Source: Nageia nagi (lineage: Eukaryota; Pinophyta). From it: a stretch of DNA of 64,000 nt. The notes beneath the pieces are model-generated. The model was not told where the DNA came from, ran no database searches, and saw only the letters and a list, made by a program, of their open reading frames with translations. The stretch is from assembly GCA_050084985.1 (NCBI GenBank), contig JBITNC010000001.1, positions 158,162,001 to 158,226,000 of the forward strand, read 5' to 3'. Position 1 is the stretch's first letter. Each line of letters starts with the position of its first letter. The position numbers and the translations under genes were made by a program. Below are positions 57,815 to 64,000 of this stretch, piece by piece.

Positions 57815-58870
57815 AAATAATGCAATAAGAGTCACTCATGCTATTTAAGTATTTACAGCTCTCATCCACTAGATCTACATAGTTGCATGTGATTATAACA
57901 CATACAAAGGTTATTCTATTAGGGATGATCCCAAGTACTTCAAAAAATTAAAAAGCTTAAGGGAATCCTTGTTGTAATCATGAATTGCATACCCTTCAAT
58001 CATTGCAGTCCATGAAACTATATTTGCATCATGCATCTTGTAAAATAATTCTTAGGTCTTGTGTATTCTTCCACATTTTGCATACATGTCTATCAAGGCA
58101 TTCACAACCACAAAATTGAATGCAAAACCATTTTCAACTACTCTTTGATGAATGTCCATACCTTCCCTTAGAGCTTCCATGGTGGCATGTGCTAGATGAC
58201 TGTTGGCAAAGGTTGTAGAATTTGGCTTTACACCTGATAATTGTATTTGCTTAAAAGTCTATAATCCTTTTTAGAAAACCTTATTCCATGAAATTGTGTC
58301 TGCATCATGCATCTTAGCAATGAAGTTCAAACCTTCCACTCAAGATAGCTTGCATGACCAACAAGGTTAATAATGCATGTGTAATAACTCATCTTAGGCA
58401 TAAGGCAATAAGAGTCACTTATGAGCTATTTAAGTATTTACAACCCTCATCAACTAGACCTACATGGCTACATGCGAGTAGAAAACATACAAAGGTTATG
58501 TTTTTAGGGATGATCCCTCGATGCTTAAGCAAATCAAAGAGCTTAAGGTTATCCTTGTTGTAACCATGAATTGCATACCCTCCAATCATTGCAGTCCATG
58601 AAACTATGTTTGCATCATGCATCTTGTAAAATAATTATTGAGCCTTATGTATTCTTTTAAATTTTGTATACATGTCTATCAAGGTGTTCACAACTATAAC
58701 ATCAGATGCAAAAACATTTTCAACTACTCTTTGATGGATGCCCATCCCTTCCTCAAGATAGCATGGATGACCAAGAAGGTCAATAATGCATATATAATGA
58801 TTCATACTAGGAAAAATGCAATGATAGTCACTCATGCTATTTAAGTATTTGCATCCCTCATACACTAATT
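57815..58870 (-). pseudogene. PPR pseudogene array, right part
   Basis: Resumes the unit broken at 54420. Further markers are at 58387 and 58800, with shorter spacing caused by deletions (one unit is ~583 bp after removing Copia E, the next 413 bp). An open stretch at 58419-58622 reads DANIVSWTAMIGGYAIHGYN and LACSHVGLVDEGCKYLNS. At ~58750 two distant PPR segments are fused (the LVDEGC/YLEE module joined directly to GMGIHQRVVEN), showing unequal recombination. Confidence 0.85.
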
Positions 58871-58914
58871 GCATCCTTGTTATTTTTGTTATTTTCTATT
58901 TAGTAGCCATCATC

Positions 58915-60552
58915 ATGGTGAACAAAGATGATAATTCTAAAGGGGGTCATCTAAAAAAAGAAAGAAAAGATAGAATGAAGAAGATGAGCAATCCAAGTGG
59001 GTAAGTTTCAATACATGTTAAATTATTAATATAATGTGAATGTACTTTATTTGATTATATTCATTTCATAAGGTAAATAATATTTTTTTAACCTTTGTAC
59101 AATTAGAAGGCTTTACAAAATAATTGGTTGAAGGCATGAAGCTTTTTCCAAATGATGCACATAGGAAAATCGCACAAACCATTGGTGTCAATGATGATGG
59201 TGTTGTTGATGAGGACATCCCAAAAGGGGATCCATGCACTTCTATTGGTTTGTTTTTTTAATTTGAATTATTTAATTTCCAATAAATTATTAAAAAATAT
59301 CATTTTTTATTATTTTATTAATGCCCACACTATGAATTTATATCTTGGTAAAGGTGATGTGATCACTATTAAAATTGCAATATCAGTCAATCAACCACCA
59401 TGATACATCACATGCGAGGAATTGTGTGGGATTAATCTTGAAGTGAAAAATAATGGTGAAGTAATTATGGATGAGGTTGGTAAAAGTTGATACCCTTAAA
59501 AATACACCTTTATATACAATTTTACACTCTATTAGTTTACTAATATTTGAATTGGTTATTGTTTAAGGCACCTGTTTGGTGAAGCACTAAGGAACATCGC
59601 ATGCAGAGAATTCCAACATACATTGGACCTTCCTTAGAGAAAACAAAATGAGCAAGGTATGTAAATTTAATTATAGTTTATTACTAATAGTGTTTTACCT
59701 TGAAAAACTTATATTCCAAAAAATAAAAACTATTTTTTTCATTATTGTGTATATGCAACAAAAAATAGGATACTCCTTCACCTTCAAAGTGAGTTTGGTG
59801 ATAAATGGAATGCAAAATAGGCACTAAAATATATGGGAGTGATCCTCAGGAGAAAAAGGAACAAATACCAAATACAGATAGCAAAAGTTTCACCTGAGCA
59901 ACATTTCATCATTAAAAGAAATTACAATCTTCACAAAAGTGTATACAAGTCTTTAACGAGGAGAGTTCATCACATGAAGAACATATAAAAAGGAACTCCT
60001 ATGACGAATCGCCACAAGAGAAAGAATCCCACTCCTACTTTAAATCCTCGATGAAATATAAGTTGCAGAAGACAAGAAGCAAAGGTAGAAAAGGTATGGA
60101 AGCCCAATTTGTGAGTATATTTATTATTTTTTTAATATATCCAAATGAAAAGTTAAATATTTATACTATTTACTAATTGAATATATATTTAATTATTTGT
60201 TTGTGGGTTGAAAGATATAACCATACACCAATAGATGCATAGTTGTAATTCAATATACTGAAGGGGTGGGAGAAGTTGCAAAGGATGTTAGATAATGGAG
60301 TAAGTAATTAGTACTATTTTAATTTCCCTAGAGTAATTCAATTATGTGTATGCATAGATTTATAGTTTTTGTTTTACTAACATTTTTATTCATTTAGTTT
60401 AAGGCATTCAATTCAATGCCATAGGTGATGATATGCGATAGTACTAGTGTTGATGGTGCCCATGATGATGTTGTTGATGATGGTGATGGTATTGATGATG
60501 ATGGTCATGTTAATGATTCTTTACTTAATCCTCACATTGCATTTTTTTTTAA
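58915..60552 (+). pseudogene. Unrecognised multi-exon gene-like locus
   Basis: About seven coding-like blocks separated by AT-rich intervals. Approximate exons: 58915-59000 (MVNKDDNSKGGHLKKERKDR, donor GTAAGT), 59107-59247 (LFPNDAHRKIAQTIGVNDDG), ~59320-59479 (GKGDVITIKIAISVNQPP, ITCEELCGINLEVKNNGEVI), 59568-59656 (RIPTYIGPSLEKTK, donor GTATGT), 59770-60093 (basic, YMGVILRRKRNKYQIQIAKV), 60215-60299 (FNILKGWEKLQRMLDNG, donor GTAAGT) and 60398-60552 (Asp/Gly-rich). Most acceptors read TAG or AAG. Stops and a frameshift occur, so it is probably a pseudogene. It could be a CACTA-associated ORF or a decayed host gene. I do not recognise the family; exon limits are by eye. Confidence 0.5.
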
Positions 60553-61875
60553 GAATTTATTACTTATGCAAATTTGGACTTGGAAATGATGCATGATAAA
60601 TTTTATGAATTGATGCAATACTATGAATGCAAACTTATGCCTCTTTAAAGGTCTGAAGTTAACTTATGCAAGTTAATGAAATGATGCATGAGTATTTGTC
60701 CTTTTTTTATTAAAAATGATAGACAAACTTATGCTAATGATGCATACTTATGCTTGATACTTAAAATTTTATACATGCTTAGTACTTAACTTTTAAATGA
60801 TGCATGCTTAAGATTAGTACTTATGCTTATTGCTTAAAAATTTTAAGCTAATAAATACATGCTTAGTACTTAATTTTTAAGTTAATTTTGGATGCTTAGA
60901 ACTTAAAGTTAATGTTGCATGCTTAGGACTTAATTACTTAAGTTAAAAGATGAATGTTAAGTATTTATCTTTCATACAAAGATAACTTATGCAGATTTTT
61001 GGAATTAATACATGCTTAAGTATTTCTTATTATTTATTTTTTTGCAAAATTAACTTGTTTAAAATTAGATTTAATGTAAAGATATTTTTTAGGGGTTGGT
61101 AAACAAAATCCATTGGACACTTAAGTTTCAAGTTATCGAATGGATGATGTTTTACTTATGTCTTTTATTTCATATTTTGTACTTTGATTTATTTGCTCAT
61201 GCAAACAAAAACACAAACATTGATATGAGCAACCCCTTAAAATGAATATATTCACACATACATTCTACAACATGACTTGTTTGAGAAGCCATGAGGTGAG
61301 GATAGACAGACTAGAGCCTTTAAGTCTTATGATCCTAGTGGTGAGAAGATTATACTTCTTAATTGCCCCTAAGTTCTCTGTTGGTTTAGATTTAACTCCA
61401 ATAGGTGGACAGGTATGTATATAGTGATACCACATATCTACACGTCCATTCAGGAATTATCCTAATAACCTAAGAGGACAACTTGAAACCTAATCAAGAA
61501 TAATAATTTAGTTGATATAATAAACATCAAAACCTTAGAAAATAGCTAGTACTTCTCCTTATGAGAGTATATTATTACCCAAGGGGAACTGGTTAAGGAT
61601 TGGTAGTACTTGGGCTCCTCTTATGTGGGCATCCAGGTGAAGGCCTAATTTTAGACAAGAAAAAAAGCTTCAACAATGTCACTCTACATCTATGGTTCTT
61701 GACATGAGAAATGTATTTGGGTACATGGGCTATTATTTAACATTTGCACTTGTGATTAAAATCAAGAATGTATTTAATGATAAATGTAACATGTATTATT
61801 TACTTGATTAAAATTTCAACATTTAAGATTATTTATTAAACTATATGCTTATTATTTCACATTCTTGTATAGCAA
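60553..61875 (+). other. Copia F leader (5' part and LTR missing)
   Basis: Non-coding. Rich in 'gatgcatgcttaag'-type words (60690-60960) like leader A in reverse. 61400-61660 matches the shared leader block. No LTR or primer-binding site upstream; homology to Copia starts around 60553. Confidence 0.6.
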
Positions 61876-62790
61876 ATGGGAGAATCTTTTTTATCCAAAC
61901 ACATTCTTGATGGTTCCAACTATGGGATTTGGGAACCTCGCATGAGAGCTAAATTGTAGGTAAGGAAGCTTTAGCAAACAATGAATGAGAACTTTGTACC
62001 TCCTACAAATGAGAAGGCACTAGAGGCTTACAACATAAAGAATAAGTTGGCAACCTCCATGATTTACTATGCAATTTTAAATGATGTGCTCCTGATGATT
62101 TTCTCTTCAACCTCAACAAAAGAAGCATGGGATAAGCTTATGCAAATCTACCTTGGTTCAAACTTTTCAAGAAGATTTACTATTCTCCAAAAGTTACTTT
62201 AATCTTGTCAAGGGAAAAATAAAAATGTGGCTATCTACTTAAATAAAATCATTAACCTAAAGACCTAACTTATTGCTTGTGTGTGCAATTGGATCAATGA
62301 TGAGTTCATGGTTTTCATCATTCTTCAAAGCCTCTCTTCAAAGTTTGAAAACTTTATAACAGTTATGGAAATAAGACTTAATGATTAAAAAAAGTCTTCT
62401 CCCTTGAGAACCTTTTAAGGCACTTATTAAAGAATGAGAAAACCCTTAACAATAAAGGGTTGATTTCTTCTCCTAAGGATAATAACGTTGCTCTTGGAGC
62501 AAATAAAACTCATTTCAAAAAGAAGTTCAACTATCAAAATAAATCTTATCCTTCTTCCTCCAAAAGATTTGAGAAAAGAGGTAATGGCTACAATAGTAAT
62601 AGAAATAACAAAAATAACAACAATAGTAGCAGAAACAATGATAACAACAATTAGGTAAAGTAAACACTCCTTATCCTAAGGAAAAATTTGATAGTAATTA
62701 TAACTATTGTGGCACTCAAGGTCATAAATAAATTGATTGCTACAAAAAAAAGAGATTAAAAGAATAAAGGCAAAGGAAATGTAAAAAACT
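61876..62790 (+). pseudogene. Copia F gag
   Basis: ATG at 61876 (MGESFLSKHILDGSNYGIWE), in the same frame as MNENFVPPTNEKALEAYNIK and AWDKLMQIYLGSNFSRRFTI (to 62202). Stops lie at ~61957, 61972 and 62200. After frameshifts come an Asn/Arg-rich tail (62460-62654) and a zinc knuckle trace YCGTQGHK*IDCYKK (62698-62750), with the first Cys replaced by Tyr and an in-frame TAA. Gag of the same family as A and C. Confidence 0.8.
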
Positions 62791-63375
62791 ACAAAGAAAA
62801 GAAAAATATTCATGTTGGTTTTACTACGATGCTCTACTCCTTGTCTTGCTCTTTTTCATTTGAATGGATTGTTGACTTTAGTTGCACTAATCACCTATGC
62901 TTTGAAAAATAAAAGTTTGAGAGCTTTCACAAGTATAAAAAAGATGCAGTTGTGATAGGTGATAACTCTACCCTTGAAGTCCAAGGAATTGGGAGTGTGT
63001 TAATTTATGAAAAAGTACTTGAAAATATTCTCTATATTCCTAAGTTAAGGATGAACCTTCTTTTCATGATCCAAGTTACTAAAAAAGGGTACTCTTTTGA
63101 GTTCAACTCTCAATCTTGGTGCATTAAGAAAGGACTTGCCATTTTAGTTAAAGGATCTATGAAAGATAACCTCTACATTATGGATCAAGTTCCATCAAAG
63201 ATGTGTCTTACTTCTAGTGTGTGTTCTAAAGGTAATCTTCAGCATCATCATTTAGGGCACCTTAACCTTAAGAGTATTCAATTCATGAAAGACCAAGAAC
63301 TTATAGAAGTTTTACCTTCAATTTCTCCTTCAATTTGTCTATGTGAGAAGTGCATTCTTAGCAAGATGCATAGAT
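62791..63375 (+). pseudogene. Copia F protease and pre-integrase
   Basis: WIVDFSCTNHLCFEK (~62866) corresponds to the aspartic protease motif W-DSGCTNH, with the Ser-Gly region altered. 62952-63377 is open: GDNSTLEVQGIGSVLIYEKV, LYIPKLRMNLLFMIQVTKKG and HHHLGHLNLKSIQFMKDQEL, ending CLCEKCILSKMHR, the zinc-binding pre-integrase domain (H-H...C-x2-C). Confidence 0.85.
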
Positions 63376-64000
63376 AAAAATTTTAAAAAGATAAAGCAAC
63401 AAGAGCATCTCAACCTCTTCAACTTGTGCATTTAGATTTGATGGATCCATTTCAGACTAAGTCACTTAGAGGAGCATATTACATCTTGACCTTCATTGAT
63501 GACTTTAGTAGGATGACCTTTGGGTATCTACTTAAGCACAAGGATCAAGCCTTTGAGAGTTTTAAGGTTTTTAAGGCCTTTGTTGAGAATCATACTAACC
63601 TTAAAATCAAGATGTTGAGATCAGATAATGGGGGAGAATATAACAATAATGAGTTCAATAACTATTATGCTAAGTATAGAATCAAAAGGTAATTTACAAT
63701 TCTATACACTCCTCAGTAGAGTGGTGTTGCTAAATGAACAAATAGAACAATAATGGAGATGGCTAGATGCATGGTAGGTAATCTTCCTAAATTCTTATGG
63801 GGTGAAGATATGAGCATTGTTATTTACACCTTAAATAGGTGTCCCATAAAAGTCATTCAAAGTAAAACTCTATTTGAGGCATGGTCAAGAAGAAAACCTA
63901 ACATTTCTCACCTTACGGTGTTTAGTTGCATAGCATTTTCCTACATTATTTTTGATAAAAGAAAGAAATTGGAAAAAAGAGCTGAAAATTGCATCTTTGT
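63376..64000 (+). pseudogene. Copia F integrase (runs off window)
   Basis: 63426-63692 is open: HLDLMDPFQTKSLRGAYYIL, FIDDFSRMTFGYLLKHKDQA and KMLRSDNGGEYNNNEFNNYY, giving the first and second catalytic Asp. Beyond two stops, the position of the catalytic Glu reads GVAK*TNRT, i.e. Lys at 63732-63734 followed by TGA. The C-terminal module (NLPKFLWGE, LNRCPIKVIQSKTLFEAW, FDKRKKLEKRAENCIF) continues to the window edge. Confidence 0.87.

Noticed and set aside
58862-58870. 'cactaattgc' as a CACTA terminal inverted repeat
   Set aside because: It lies inside the PPR homology, no matching TAGTG end or 3-bp target duplication was found, and the following locus is on the opposite strand to tnp2.

Overview
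This window looks like intergenic heterochromatin from a large seed-plant genome, most likely a gymnosperm (conifer-like). The reasons are AT-rich sequence packed with decayed LTR retrotransposons, Copia leader regions 1-2 kb long, a pentatricopeptide-repeat (PPR) relic of the style common in conifers, and degenerate telomere-like satellite. The taxonomic call is inference; no species-specific marker was seen. No intact host gene was found. Nearly every coding trace is a transposon or pseudogene remnant broken by stops and frameshifts.

Layout. 1-2808: 5' end of a minus-strand Copia element (A: gag start, leader, LTR). 2810-13405: plus-strand Copia-type element B with LTRs, primer-binding site and polypurine tract but no coding. 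It is split by a gag-only Ty3/gypsy element with 1.9-kb LTRs (5030-10630). 13406-14875: a short dimeric tandem repeat and unrecognised DNA. 14876-15843 and 22225-22448: telomere-like satellite interrupted by a complete but dead plus-strand Copia (G, 15844-22224). 22449-~29080: minus-strand Copia C, followed by a LINE ORF1 (DUF4283) fragment, leader-like DNA and a solo LTR (31178-31663). 31669-37558: poorly recognised DNA holding a minus-strand Ty3/gypsy gag relic. 37559-38788 and 46814-~49030: a CACTA (En/Spm) transposase gene, minus strand, split by Copia D (38789-46813).

49155-50845: degenerate telomere-like arrays whose units carry fragments of a PPR gene. 51595-58870: a PPR pseudogene array built from a ~690-bp tandem unit. 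It is interrupted by the internally deleted Copia E (54421-57814), which itself contains a solo LTR (56543-57037). 58915-60552: an unrecognised gene-like locus with about seven exon-like blocks and mostly canonical splice sites. 60553-64000: leader, gag, protease and integrase of plus-strand Copia F, running off the window.

How the parts relate. Insertions can be ordered by target-site duplications and by continuity of the interrupted sequence: PPR array <- Copia E <- solo LTR; satellite <- Copia G; CACTA <- Copia D (and probably a gypsy at 37558); Copia B <- gypsy. Decay is dominated by C-to-T/G-to-A changes, seen as transitions between LTR pairs and as stops derivable from CAG, CAA, CGA or TGG. 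This fits methylated, silenced chromatin. The items most worth follow-up are the PPR/telomere-like composite satellite, the 690-bp PPR expansion, the multi-exon locus, the gag-only gypsy, an extra ORF-like block in Copia G, and the leader patch copied into the 3' region of Copia D.
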